NCBI GenBank assembly: GCA_000231825.2
Contig: JH720318.1
Span: 390,539-454,538 of the forward strand
Source of the DNA: Tetrahymena elliotti 4EA
Taxonomy: Eukaryota > Ciliophora > Oligohymenophorea > Hymenostomatida > Tetrahymenidae
Length of the DNA: 64,000 nt
Reading direction: 5' to 3'
Made by a program: the position numbers and the translations under genes. This document shows positions 1 through 11,713 of this stretch, piece by piece; position 1 is the first letter of the stretch; the number at the start of each line of letters is the position of its first letter. Under the pieces are notes generated by a model. It saw only the letters and a list, made by a program, of their open reading frames with translations, did not search any database and had not been told where the DNA came from.

Positions 1-267
1 GTCAACAATATTCAAAGAAGCAAGCATTTCTAATCTACTTGCTTTTTGAGCTTCTATATTACTAAAGAAATAGTTTGAAATCTTTTAAATATTAGTAGGG
101 ATAGTACCAATACACTTAGTTAGCTTCAAAGAATGATCCTTGTACTAAGTACTATAGATAACTAAGATCTTTCCTTTTTTCAATTCTTTCCAGTCAGTAA
201 TATTAGTTCTAACTTCTTCTGCTTCATTCAGTGTTGCTTAAGTTAAATTTTAGTAAGTATTTTCCAT
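1..267 (-). CDS. START-like lipid-binding domain protein, N-terminal part
   Basis: The frame is open from ATG at 267 to the window edge, giving 89 residues with TAA/TAG read as Gln. The N-terminus is followed by a segment built like the first half of a START or Bet v1-like fold: WKELKKGKILVIYS, then LKLTKCIGTIP, then a helix with NYFFSNIEAQ and RLEMLA. Proteins of this fold bind lipids or sterols in a hydrophobic pocket. The match is by pattern only and there is no single diagnostic motif, so the family call is tentative. The gene continues beyond the left edge, so the rest of the domain and any tail cannot be seen. Confidence 0.5.
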
Positions 268-888
268 ATTAACTTATAAATTATTTATTCAATATTTTAT
301 TGATTTATTTAGATGTTTTTAACATTATAAAAAAATGGGATTTGACTTTTGGTATTTAAGATAATAAAGTAATTAGGTATTATTACTTTTTATTATTCAA
401 AATTTACCTGAATTTGCTGATTTACAAGTGTATTTACTAATTGATTATTGATTTAATTATGCTTATCAACAGTATTAATTAGATTATGCCTTTTCTTACT
501 TCTTAATTTGATAGATTTCTCAAAAAAAACTTATCTATTATCACTTAATTAAAATTTTCAAATGAATAATAATACCTCTATTTTAGTTATTTTTTTTACT
601 TTTCAGCTTAAAAATTTTTCAGTGCAGTTTATGGTAAAATTAGTGTTGAATTGAAGTAAATTATTCTGTAAAACATCAAAAAAAGAAGTAATATTAAAAA
701 ATAGTAATTTATTAATTAACTTCTTATAGAAAGAAATATCAAGAAGTAATATTAAAATAGTAATTTATTAATTAACTTCTTATAGAAAGAAATATCTATC
801 ACAAAATTATAAAAAACGAAATTATAATAAATAAAATTAAGATTAAATATGATGCGTAGTATCATACTTTTTATATTTTTTAATATTT
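268..888. other. Intergenic spacer with a tandem duplication
   Basis: AT-rich spacer between two minus-strand genes. No open frame with protein-like composition was seen. It holds the 58/56-base tandem duplication listed separately. Confidence 0.6.
683..796. repeat. 58/56-bp tandem duplication
   Basis: Two adjacent copies, 683-740 and 741-796, both begin with aagaagtaatattaaaa and end with aagaaatatc. They differ only by a two-base difference in an A run. Such near identity implies recent duplication in the spacer. No coding content is seen. Confidence 0.9.
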
Positions 889-2485
889 TCAACTTTTAAA
901 TTGTAAAACAGCACAAAAAAACCCATCCATTTCAACATCTTTTCCAGGTATTGTTTAGAAATGCTTTCCATCAACTACTTCTAAATTAAATTCTTTGCAA
1001 AACTTTGTTATCTAAAATATGTTTTCCTAAATTTATATCAAAAAGTTAATAATTTGCTAAAATAATTCATAGTTACTTCTTAAAGCAAAGAACAAGTAGA
1101 GTAGACAATTTTTCCAGTTTTTGGTTTAACATAAGGAAGTGCTTCCTTGAAAACACCTGCTTACAAATCTACAAAATATTTTAGTCTATTTCTAGAAAAT
1201 TTATATTTAAGATCAGGATTTCTTCTCAAAGTACCTGTACCAGTACAGGGTACATCACAAACTACCCAATCAAATTTTTTAAGTAATTTATTTTTATTAT
1301 TATTTAAGCTTTCTTAGGTGTGAAATTGCACATTTTGAATTCCAGCTTTATTAAATCTTTTTTTGGCCTATTCATTTCAAATAAAATAATTTTCATAAAA
1401 TTTTTTAAAAAATGAAATATTTAATTGAAGGAAAATTTGAAATACTTCTTATAAAATATAATCTCTTGTATCATGTAAATATATTTATCCTGTTCCTTTA
1501 AGATAAGGTGCAAAAGCTAAAGACTTTCCACCGGCACCTGCACAATAATCTAAAACATGGTCTCCTATTTAGCACTTAACTTTAAGTGCAGCGAGTTAAC
1601 TTGCTTCATCCTAAATTTCAAAATAACCTCTCTTGAATTCTGATAATTCATACAAGTTTTCCTATTAATTTTTTAAAAATACATAAATTACAATATATTC
1701 AAATTATTTTGAAAAGTAGATATAAATCTTCAGTAGAAGATTCTAGTTTTCTCTAATTAAAACCCATAATAACTATTCTTTTTATAACAATATTTTACAT
1801 TCTTATCAGTTGTGAATGTTATTCCATAAGGAGAAAATTCAGCTGGCTTAATTGCGAATTTGTTCACATCTCTCCACTTTTAAATAAGCTCTTCACGAGA
1901 TATTTTGATAGGGTTTACTCTGACAGTTAGAGGTGCCCTAAGATTTTATGCCATACATATTTCAATAGCCTTTTCTTCACCAAAAGAATCACATAATGCA
2001 TCGAATAATCTATTTTATAAAAAATTTAAACAATTTCTGATAAGTTAAAACCTTTATTTAAGCATATGAAGATGCTTTTATTTAAATTAATGAAATCTAC
2101 TAACTCTTTTGGACAGCTTGCTCTCACATTACTTTATTATTAAAAAAAATTTAGAAAAATAAAATTCAAAGAAAATATCAAAGTACGGTAAAATTGATGT
2201 GTTTTTTCTTTATGTTGCAAATTTTTCAGTGTAAATTGTGTCAAGACGACCCTCCCAGGAGAGTGGCTTTGGTGAAATAGTATCTAAATACACTTTATGT
2301 CTAACTAACTTATAAACATTATCAGTGAATAGCTTTCTATCATTACTACCTAAAGCCTTATTTTCTTTGAGATAGTTTCTTAACATTGAATCTATTGGGT
2401 TTGCTTATTCTTTCTTTAATTCTAGTTCCTACTACCATTAGTTTAGAAACTTGCTAATATGCCCTTTAATAAATTTTTTAATCAT
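889..2485 (-). CDS. RsmB/NSUN-family RNA (cytosine-5) methyltransferase
   Basis: Multi-exon gene starting at ATG 2485 and ending at TGA 889. The SAM-binding motif I reads VLDYCAGAGGKSLAFAP. Motif IV contains the Pro-Cys dipeptide in DVPCTGTGTLRRNPD (about 1230-1260), and motif VI contains YSTCS (about 1080-1110). Family enzymes use the two cysteines to methylate C5 of cytosine in rRNA or tRNA. The N-terminal half has FGEEKAIEICMAQNLRAPLTVRVN, as in the family's RNA-binding NusB/ferredoxin-like regions. At least three short introns are needed to join the blocks; one follows IYLHDTRDYI near 1450. The sequence after PCTGTG resembles bacterial RsmB more than NSUN2 or NOP2. Target RNA and cell compartment are not known from the sequence. 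The family call is firm; exon edges are approximate. Confidence 0.88.
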
Positions 2486-3185
2486 TTTGTTTGTGTCTAT
2501 GTTTTTATTAGATATTGCTTATTATATAACAACAAAAAATATTTAATTAAAGCTTTGTGATTATTATTATAATTATCAGTAGATCTTTAAAACTAAAATT
2601 TCTATCAATCACCAAGTAATATTTTTAACTCTTTCATTTATATTAAGCAAATAAATAACTCTATTAAGAAAAATGAATTTTTACTTAAATATTTTATAAT
2701 ATGACATATGATTTATATGAGTAAAATTTTTATAAAAAATTTTGATGATGATGAAAAAAATTAAGGGAATTCAAAAAATAGGATGCATGACTATGACGTA
2801 GTAGAGTTGTTTTATATTAAAGTACTTGCAATATGAAATATGAAAATTCAATATAGATTAGTTAAGGCAAATTGAGTATGAGTTTTTAGTAAAAGGAACG
2901 CATGGCATCATCATTTAATTAGAAAATTTAAATTAGAAAGAAAAACTATAAAGAAAGATGAAGGAAGGATTAATTGTATATTAATTAATATAAAATATAC
3001 TATTTTTCGCATAAAATTTTAATTATTTTTAAATTTTAAGACATTATTTTGTTAAGATAAGCAGCATCCTTTTTTTCTTATTATTATTCAAACATAAATC
3101 TATTTGCAGATATATTCTATTAATAATCAAAAAATTAATTAACCTTAAAAAGGAGAAAACAAAAAAGTAAAAAAAGGTATTTAAA
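2486..3185. other. Divergent intergenic region
   Basis: About 700 bases separate the methyltransferase start (-) from the REEP-like start (+), so both promoters must lie here. The sequence is AT-rich with A runs just before the plus-strand ATG. I see no further gene. Confidence 0.5.
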
Positions 3186-3560
3186 ATGTTCATAGAATTC
3201 TTAACTTGGGTCATCGAAGTTTTAGTTGTCTTTGTTATCCCATTAGTAGCTTCCTTAAGAGTTTTGGGCTCTTCTACTGCTGATTCTGTAGTTCAAAAGA
3301 GATGGTTGATTCACTGGGTATTAGTTGTTGTTGCTAATTTCACTTTGTATCCTTTGTTAAATTTCCTCGATCTTGGTTTTGTAAATACTGTCTTCAGACT
3401 TGCTTTTGCATTTGGTCTCCTCTTCATTCATAAGATCTTAGGTAGCAAAATTTCTGACTTAAATGAATAATTCCTCACCACTACCTCTTCTTTACTTGGA
3501 AACGTTAGAGAAGTTATCAAGGCTTAATTAGTCAAGTTCGATTTAGTCAAAACTCAATGA
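3186..3560 (+). CDS. REEP/HVA22/Yop1-like small membrane protein
   Basis: A single exon of 124 residues runs from ATG 3186 to TGA 3558-3560; the TAA at 3468 is read through as Gln. Two to three hydrophobic segments are separated by a polar loop with the family-like pattern PLVASLRVLGSS, then QKRWLIHWV, then YPLLNFLDLGF. In REEP/HVA22/Yop1 proteins such hairpins insert in the endoplasmic reticulum membrane and help form tubules. The C-terminal 35 residues are polar. Length fits the short members of the family. The similarity is moderate, mainly the KRWLIHW block, so another small ER membrane protein remains possible. Confidence 0.55.
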
Positions 3561-4560
3561 TTTGATTAAAAGTAGATCAACTAATCAACTTCATTTAGCA
3601 ATTTTAGCAGTTATTAATAGAATTGATGCATTTAGTAATAAATTGAATGAATGTATAAACATAATTATTTTATTCTCAAAATATGTAAAGTATTCTCTTA
3701 ACTTAAGATATAATTTAGCATAACTAACTTATTCATTATGTTTTTCTATCAGTAATTTACTCATTTATGATAACTCTTTTATTCGTTTTAAGATTTGGGT
3801 CAATTTTTATGAGAAGTAAAATATTTTTTTCTTGTTTTTACAAAAATAAATTATCTCTCAATTAATCAGATAATATATTTTATATTTTAAATAAACTATT
3901 CTATATAATTTAGGCTCTTTTCTACTTATTTTCTTAAAATATATTTGATAAAAAACATCAAAAAAATGCAAAAGTAATAGAGGAAAAACAATATCCCTAT
4001 TGATACAATGATTTTTCTTAGGTTGATAATGACTTCATACTTTAAAGAAAACTTATATCTACAATGATTAAGCTCCATTTAATGTTTTTTTTATTATAAT
4101 TAAATACAGATAGCATCTATTTAGAGTTAATGAGCTTATTTTTTTTGCTTAATGCTTGAAAAGAGATATTTATTTAGAAATTTGTTAAAATCCTTCAAAA
4201 ATTGTTGATAAGAAAATTAAAAAATCAAATAATCTCTATAAAAAAGACGAAGCTTTATCTCAAACAAATGTAAAAAATAATAAAGTCATAAACAAGGATT
4301 ATGAATAATTAATTTCTCCCCACCTTTCTCATGATAAGTGGAATATACATATAAAACTGCTGGGCGTGTTAACACACAAAATTTAAAACGATATCTTACA
4401 TCAGATAAATTATGATGAAATTAAATTTAAACAATATTTAAAATGAGAATTTATTTAATTATAAAAAAATAAACAATTTTATAAAATATTTTAACATAGT
4501 ACATAATAATTTTGTGAGTAATATATAAACAAAATACAGTTTTAAATTCTTTAAGATAGC
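3561..4560. other. Convergent intergenic region
   Basis: About 1 kb lies between the 3' ends of the REEP-like gene (+) and the CEP41-like gene (-). It is AT-rich with no credible ORF. A slightly GC-richer patch around 4320-4380 contains the palindrome GTGTTAACAC, but nothing identifies an RNA gene. Confidence 0.45.
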
Positions 4561-6196
4561 TCATTTTTTATAAATGGACTCATTGTTAGAAAACATAGAA
4601 TCGTTTTGCATCACGGGAGACATTTATCCTTAACTTTGCTTGAATTAAGAGTTTGTTATGATGTTTTGTAATTCTTTCTAATTTTATAAATCCCTTTTTA
4701 TTAATACATCGCCTATTTCAGGATATTCTTTATAGTTGCTTCTCTTATTTATTTTATTTGGGGTTGTATTCTATCCACCTATGTGTGATGGAGTATTGCT
4801 TTTTGATAAATTTGATTTCTAGAGAGAGACTGATCTTTTTTAATTAGTTGATAAGGTCTCAGATTTTCCAATAGTATTTTTTTACTAGATGCTTGATTGC
4901 AATTTAGAATTTGCTGTAATTTATGATTTGGCATTACTCATTTATGAGATTTAGGATTTGTTGGTAATTTGTGATTTGGCATTACTAACTTAAGAAACCT
5001 AAGATTTTGCAACAGAAACTCTTGATTTGTTATCTTCTTCTTATTTTTTTATCACTGGGATTTTTTTCCCATCAAGTTCTTCAGGAAATTCTTAAACAAA
5101 CTTTTCAATACCTTAAAATTTAACAGTAAAAATATTAGAAACTATTCAAAAATCTAAAGTAACATAATATACCTCCTGATAATAAATATACATTTTCGAA
5201 TCCTTTTTCTGCTAGTTTTTAAGCAAGTGGGATACCATTCCTTTCATCAGAATGATATATTATAATTAATTTGTCTTGTTAGTTTTTCTATTTTCCAAAA
5301 ATTAATTTAGTAAAATGGGTTATTTAATATGATTACAAATCTATAAATTGCAGGAATAAATTTATCTCTAGAGATGTTAGGAGCAGGGAAGCTAATAGCT
5401 ATTATTGTATAAAGTGTTTTACTTATTTATTGTATAGCTAAATAATTACATTCTTTTATGTGATATAATTCATAATCTTCAGGTTCTCTTATATCCAAAA
5501 GAAGGAAGCAAGTATTATCCTTTTAAAAGTAATTTTATTTAATCATTGAAAAGATATGAATTTGTTACTGTAATTCCAAGATTTTCAGTTGCATAAGTCA
5601 CTGCCGAAATATATGTAGCTTAACTGTTAATACTAATAGGATTGCTTATTAATGACATATTATCATGGACAGATTGTTGCTATATAAAGTTAACAATAAT
5701 AATTAAAATCTACAAAATTATAAGAAAAAAGATTACTTAAAAATCCTTGTTTTCCTCTCCTAGTTAGTAAATACTTTCAAAATTTCTATCTTACTAGAAT
5801 TAAATTGTTGAATTTGTTAATTTTTTGCCAAATTAATATTCTATTATGTATAATTAAATTTACTTTTAGAAGATTGCTCAAAGTTGATGTCTTTATTCTT
5901 TTAAATAGCTCATTTTTTCTTTTAGCAACAGCTTGGTCACCTAATTATTTATTAATTTAGTACTTCAAAGCATTGCAAATTCTAAAAATTACTCATAATA
6001 TTTATATCTTTAATTGTAGGTCCAGTTTTTAATGTTCCCTAAACATAATCATATTTATTTGTTTTAGGGGGTTTCTTATCTAAAGGCTTTTTAAAATATT
6101 AAGAATAATTATTTTAAAGCATGCATCCTAAATTTATTAAATGCTATTTACATTTCCTTTTCCTGGAATATAACCTATTGGGCGCTTATCAACCAT
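4561..6196 (-). CDS. CEP41: CEP41-like rhodanese-domain ciliary protein
   Basis: Multi-exon gene from ATG 6196 to TGA 4561. Blocks in order: IGYIPGKGN near the N-terminus; NKYDYVQGTLKTGPTIK, matching the short tandem-Gly motif region of CEP41; KRKNELFKRIKTSTLSNLL, matching the CEP41 KKDELFKRLK segment; then a rhodanese domain with LLLDIREPEDYELYHI and, after an intron, IIIYHSDERNGIPLAQ and KGFENVYLLSGGI. The usual rhodanese catalytic Cys position holds H in YHSDER, as expected for a non-catalytic domain. CEP41 is a basal body and ciliary protein needed for tubulin glutamylation in animals. The tail of about 150 residues is Ser/Asn/Gln/Lys-rich and has two copies of SNAKSQIT-like sequence (about 4920-4990). 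The call is firm from three independent blocks. Confidence 0.85.
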
Positions 6197-7239
6197 CTAA
6201 CAAACAAGAGCGCTATTTTTTTTTAATTTTTAATTAAAGAAAAGAATTTGGAAAAATTTTAAATAGATTCTTTTTAGAAAAAATTAAATCATAGATTTAA
6301 TATTGGTGTTAGCAATTGAAAAAATAGAAAAATTGAAATTTAGATATCAACTTAACCAACCAATTATAATATTTATTAGCTTCTTCTTAAAAGTTTTATT
6401 ATTTTTTCAATTATTGAGATTCAGTATATTTCTTAAAAATTAAATATTAAAGTAAACAAAAATCATATGTTAGTTTTATAAAATTTATAATAAATTTTTG
6501 TTATTTTTTTTTGAATTTTAGCTAAATAATCATAATATTTTAGAAAATATTAACCAACACCCAACAATTAAAACAAAAAAATGAGCTAAATATGATAGTT
6601 CATTAATTAATTTTTTAATATTCATTATTCAACATTATTTCATCCTTTTATTTCGATAATAAAACTCCATTAAGTTTTCCATATGAATTTGATTTGAAAA
6701 TTTTGAAATCAATAACCAACAATAGCTGTTTTAGTTAAGAGAAACAATAACTTTGTTTATTTTTGAAAATACTTAAGAGAAGCGAAAATTTAGAAAAAAT
6801 AAAATTAGTATTTTTTCTTACCAAAGAAATTTTAATTTTTACCAAAGAAATTAAATTTTTCATCTTTTAACATTTGTGAAAACAAATAAATATTTTCTTT
6901 GAAAATGTTTCAATCAACTTAGAGGAGAAAGGTGATATAATTAATAAATATACATACACAAAAATGATATTTGAAAAAAATAAAGTTACTAAGATAAAGT
7001 AAAAGTAAAAACTATTGTTAGTAATAAATTTAAATTAAGAATGATTTAATTATATTAATTTTTGAGGATCTTACTTTAATTTAAATTAATTTTGTTATAA
7101 TAAACTTGTTTAGGATGACTTTGATTGATTGTCTTTCAATAATATATTTTTTTTTTAAGTTTTTTCCTTTTAAAAAATAAAAATAAATTTAAATAAATTA
7201 AAAAATTGTAAAATTTATTTACTTTTTTTATGTTTCTTC
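6197..7239. other. Spacer with uncertain 3' end of the upstream gene
   Basis: The reading frame of the neighbouring minus-strand gene can be extended into this region with or without one more intron, because TGA is rare by chance here. A 21-base tandem repeat, taccaaagaaatt-like, sits at 6819-6860. I see no independent gene. Confidence 0.4.
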
Positions 7240-10200
7240 TTAAGAATATTAATTGATTTCACTCTTTAATATTTCATCAAAAAGTCTTGTTTCTTCATTA
7301 GACTTATAAAAATCATAGTGTTAAAATAAAATTTGTATTGAATAATTTATTTACGAAATTCTCTTGCTGATTAGAAGAATTGTATCCTTGATAAGAAGAA
7401 TTATCATATGTTCCATTTTAATCTTAATTTTAAGTATTAGCAAACTATGAATGTTAAGATGGATAGAATTTAACTTCTTTTCCAAAAGGAGAGAGCTCTG
7501 ATAAAATTGTTGATTAGGGTTACTATAAATGCTATTAGTAGAACTATGAAGAGGTATTTTTATTAGTGTTTTATCCCACTGTGTTTGTATATTAAAGAGA
7601 GAGTTAAGAATTTTGCTAGTTAAGCTGCAAAGGAGTAAGAGCAGAATTAAAATTATTCTATGAGGAAGAATACTAGTTTTGAAGTTATAAGTTGCTTTAT
7701 CTTTAGGACCTTCTTTACTTTTAATTATATGAAGGAGTATTTATTGTAGATCTATCTAATGGTGTATTTGCTCCATAAGTATTTTTCAAATATGTCATTT
7801 CTTTTCAATTTAAAAATGCTAAATTAACTAAAATAAAGAAAACAAATTTACTATTTTTTAAAGTATTTAAATCTTTTTTCTCATTTATTATTTGAATCCA
7901 TTCTGCAGGAAGAGGCTCACAAGTGTAGTAATCGCTATGAGGTAAATAAATCTATTATTAAACAAATTAGAATAAGCATAAACACTAAAAAAGATAATAA
8001 TTTTTATTACTCCTTCGTGCTCAGACAGTTTTATTCTTGAAACATCTATCAAACCAGCATTAAACATTCCTACAGTTAGCTGTAAAATTAAAATAATTTT
8101 TAATTCATTAATATTAATTAAATGTATTTACATTTAAACCCCATTTTAAAATTGGTAAAGTTTTACCAGAAAAGACCTTGTAATACTCTCTTTTATTAAC
8201 TTTGTCACTTAAAAAGTCTTGTAATTCTAAATCTAAAACACCTATCTTTTGTTAATCACAATACAAATTCATAGTTAAAACTTATTTCTAGTGAATATAA
8301 GAATTGATTCCCTTTCTTCCGTTGGTGAAGAAATAGCATATTCTTATTTTATTCAAACCAACTATAACAGTATTATCTTTAGGATTAACTAAAGCATTAG
8401 ATAAATCTAACTTGTATTTTACTTTTTGATCAAAAATTGTGTACTCTATAAAATAATTCTTATTATAATCTTCTCTTTCAATAGGTATATCTCTCATATA
8501 ATGTAATAAAATCATCATTCTATATCTATCTAATTACTTCTACACCTTATTATTTATTTTTGGCTAATTATTTTTAACTACCAGCTGTGTATTAGGAGCA
8601 ATATCAAGTACCCAATCTTTATAAAATATAAAATTTTTGAGTAAATAAAATTTTTTAAAACAGACTCTCAATTAAAATATTTACTTCCTTCGTCTTACTC
8701 ATCAGGTTTTTATTTCTGCATACCACTTATATCAGAATTATCGGCTCCACCATTTGCTTAGTCAATTTAATTTAAGCTAACAAGATTATACTTTGTTTCT
8801 TCATTGCAAGGGATACCAATTAACCTAGCAAATTAATATTCTTACTAAATTAGTTTTTCTGTTTCTGTGTAAAGAGTGTAACTATTTTTAATTACATTAT
8901 TTTTTTTAACAAATTTAATAAATTAAAAAAAATTAATCACCATGTTTTGCAGACTTTGTGTTCTTGATACAAAAGTGGAGTATCAACATGCTTAATATCT
9001 GATCTAGCCAACCAAGGGAAATTTTTGCTTCTATGCTTTTTTTATTTAGAATAAAAGAATGAGATAAATTCTGATTCCAAAAAAGGATTAATTTTACTAA
9101 TAAATGCTTGTCAGTTTAAATAATCATTTTTAAAGTCATTTTATGGCAAAGCTCATTTTCTGGAAAAACAGTTTCACAATACTTGCAAATTTTAACTTTT
9201 TAATACTTGTTCTTGTTTTACTAATATATTTACATAATTAAAATTAAGTTATTTTGCTTCATGAACATTGCCAATAATATCAAAGAAATTGTCTCAAATT
9301 GAAATAGATATTTTATTTGATTAAATTTACTTATGAGTTATCTTCTTTCACTTCAAGTCCTAATTCATCACCAAAATTTAAAATTTTTTTTGTATTTATT
9401 TCTTCAGGTATTGGATCATCAAACACAAAACCTTTTACATTAACCTATAATTTATTTTTTAAAAATCATTCATTTTTATTGAAATGTAAGTTTATTTTTT
9501 GTGTATTTACCATCCACCAAATACCAGACTCGTCCTTAATAAAGTCACAAATAAATTCTTTAAAGCTAACATTTAAATTATTGTGGAGATACTTTAATAT
9601 ATTCTTAATATAGGGTACAGTTTCATCAACATATTTTCCTCTACATGTGTTTACGATTGTGCAAGAATTCATAATATTTGGGTTTGTAACATATTTTTAT
9701 TGTTCAGGTATTTTCTCTTCAGAATAGAAATCACTCTTATTTGTTATAATCCAAGAATATGGATTTCTATCTTTCCTCCAAACTGTTCTGCAAATAAAAG
9801 CCTTCGGACCATTTGATTTGATGAATTTTTATATCACAGTTGGCTCTATTAAAATCATATTAAATAATTAATCTCTATGTAAACAATTCTTAAAATAGCT
9901 TACCTCTTACTTAAAAGGTGTTTGTTACAGTAGTGAGAAGATCTCTTGAGCTAACTAACTTAACTTAATTACCACCAATATTCACTTAATCTCTAAATTA
10001 TATCTTGATAAAAAATATGATTAAAACTTCTATTTTGCTAATTGCTTTAAGAAAATCAAATAGTTCGTTTCAAAAATAATAAATTGCTATTGTATTTATC
10101 TCTCTTTTTCATTACTCTTTTTGTGCTGAATGAATAATAATGTTTTTCTAAATAAATATATGATTTAGATTTTCTTTTAAATTTACTTTTTTAACAACTG

Positions 10201-10830
10201 CTACCAACTCATCTGGAGAAGCATAATTTGATAATTTAGCTGCTACACTCTTAGAAGTAAATAAGTCAGTACGATAAACATAACCATCAGGAGAAGAATA
10301 AAACCACATAGGAGGTAGATTATCATCATTAATAACAATTGTATCTGGGATCCAAAGCTTAAGACGATTATTTTTCCCCTATTTAACTTCTCCTTCAGGT
10401 AAATCAGGCTTTCTGGCCATATACTTAGTGAAAAGTAAATAAGGCATTAATGTTTCTTTTGAATATCTATATTATCTTTAATCTTCTGGTTAATCAGCAT
10501 CATAAAATTATATCTTTTCCAAAAGCTATTCATATTTTTTTCTAACTATTTCCTATTTCTTTTTCTTCAACACTAAAGGATCTATAAAATCTAAAAATGG
10601 CAAATTATTCTTTTATAACTATTGCTAATACTCCTATTAAGTTGTTGTAATAGAAGTCATTTCACGATCAGCCTATTTTTAATAAATTGATGATTACTAA
10701 CTTATAAATAACAGGTCTAAATTGATTTTAATTGCAAGATTTCTCAATCTTAATGCTATTTTACTCTTGGAAAAGCTGTGGTGGGCCTTTTGTTTGGAGT
10801 TATAAATGGAACACTTTTACTTGTATTCAT
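7240..10830 (-). CDS. Conserved multidomain protein of unknown function, Q/N-rich C-terminus
   Basis: Multi-exon minus-strand gene with probable start at ATG 10830 (MNTSKSVPF) and unclear 3' end. In order: a coiled, Lys/Gln-rich segment; LKLWIPDTIVIND and MWFYSSPDGYVYRTDLF; VNIGGNQVKLVSSRDLLTTV; KAFICRTVWRKDRNPYSWII; NIVNTCRG-like block (CTIVNTCRGKYVDETVPYI) then FICDFIKDESGIWWMVNVKGF; a possible metal site CKYCETVFPENELCHKM; LLYQEHKVCKTW; then RYRMMILLHYMRDIP plus a beta-rich block (8288-8518) that resembles a C2-like fold; and finally a Gln/Asn-rich tail of roughly 150 residues (7340-7800). I do not recognise the family. The blocks look well conserved rather than low-complexity, so the protein has a structured core. 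The final exons between 7240 and 6600 could not be settled. Confidence 0.7.
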
Positions 10831-11713
10831 AATTGATATTTTTTCAAATGAAAATATTTTTTAATTTGTAAAATATATGAATTATTGAGTTAATTTTTTT
10901 TGTTTCAGTCAATTTTTATAAAGATTACGATTTAAACAAAAAGTTATCTTTATATCACTTATAGATAGCGAACTATAAATCAGTATTAAAAATATTAGAT
11001 AGAGTAGAAATATAAATCATAAGCTTTATAATATTCTTATTTTTTAAATGATCAACTGTCATTTGAAAACTTAAATTCTCAGATTGAATATTGGTAATAA
11101 AACAATTTATTATTAGGTAAACTTATTTGGGATTATAGAAATGAACAAAATATCCTTTTGTTATTAATAATTGAAAATATTTAAGTAATTTTAATTTCAA
11201 AGAAAAATCTATGATTGAGAGAATAATTTAGGTTTCTTTATTTACTGGTACATTTTTTCTAGTTCTAGAAATAAATTCATAAAAATCATTTTTAAGAAAA
11301 ACAGTTTGTTATTTTATTAATTTTTGATAAGATTTTTAGAAATTTATCACACACATTTGCACATAAAACCAATATCATGAATGATTTCTATCTTAATAAA
11401 AAAAATTAAATATTTAACTCACAATCCTTATTTTATGAAACTAATTGAGTTAAATTTAAAAAATAAAAAATCAAATTGTTTTATGTAATTTAATATTTAA
11501 AAAAATTTTAAATTTATAAAAAAATAACTGAATAAAAATGTTAAGATTTGATTTGATCAAAATTTTGTTTATTAAAATTTCAAAATGAAAATGAGACACA
11601 AAATTTTAATGGAGCAATCTTTAATATAATTTTAGAGAGATATAAAAATAATAACAAAACTAAATAATAATGATATTTAGAAAATTTATAATTATATTTT
11701 AGTTGTTAAGATA
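10831..11713. other. Intergenic spacer
   Basis: AT-rich spacer between two minus-strand genes; presumed promoter of the gene starting at 10830. Nothing else was seen. Confidence 0.5.

Noticed and set aside
4320..4385. GC-richer patch considered as a small RNA gene
   Set aside because: No C/D or H/ACA boxes in proper order and no recognisable snRNA sequence; only a palindrome GTGTTAACAC.
4758..4766. CAACCCCAA on the minus strand, identical to the Tetrahymena telomerase RNA template
   Set aside because: It lies in the coding tail of the CEP41-like gene and nothing else of a telomerase RNA (promoter, terminal T run, pseudoknot) is present.
9317..9613. Plus-strand frame of 98 residues
   Set aside because: Antisense to conserved exons of the minus-strand gene (VNVKGFVFDDPIPEE and neighbours).
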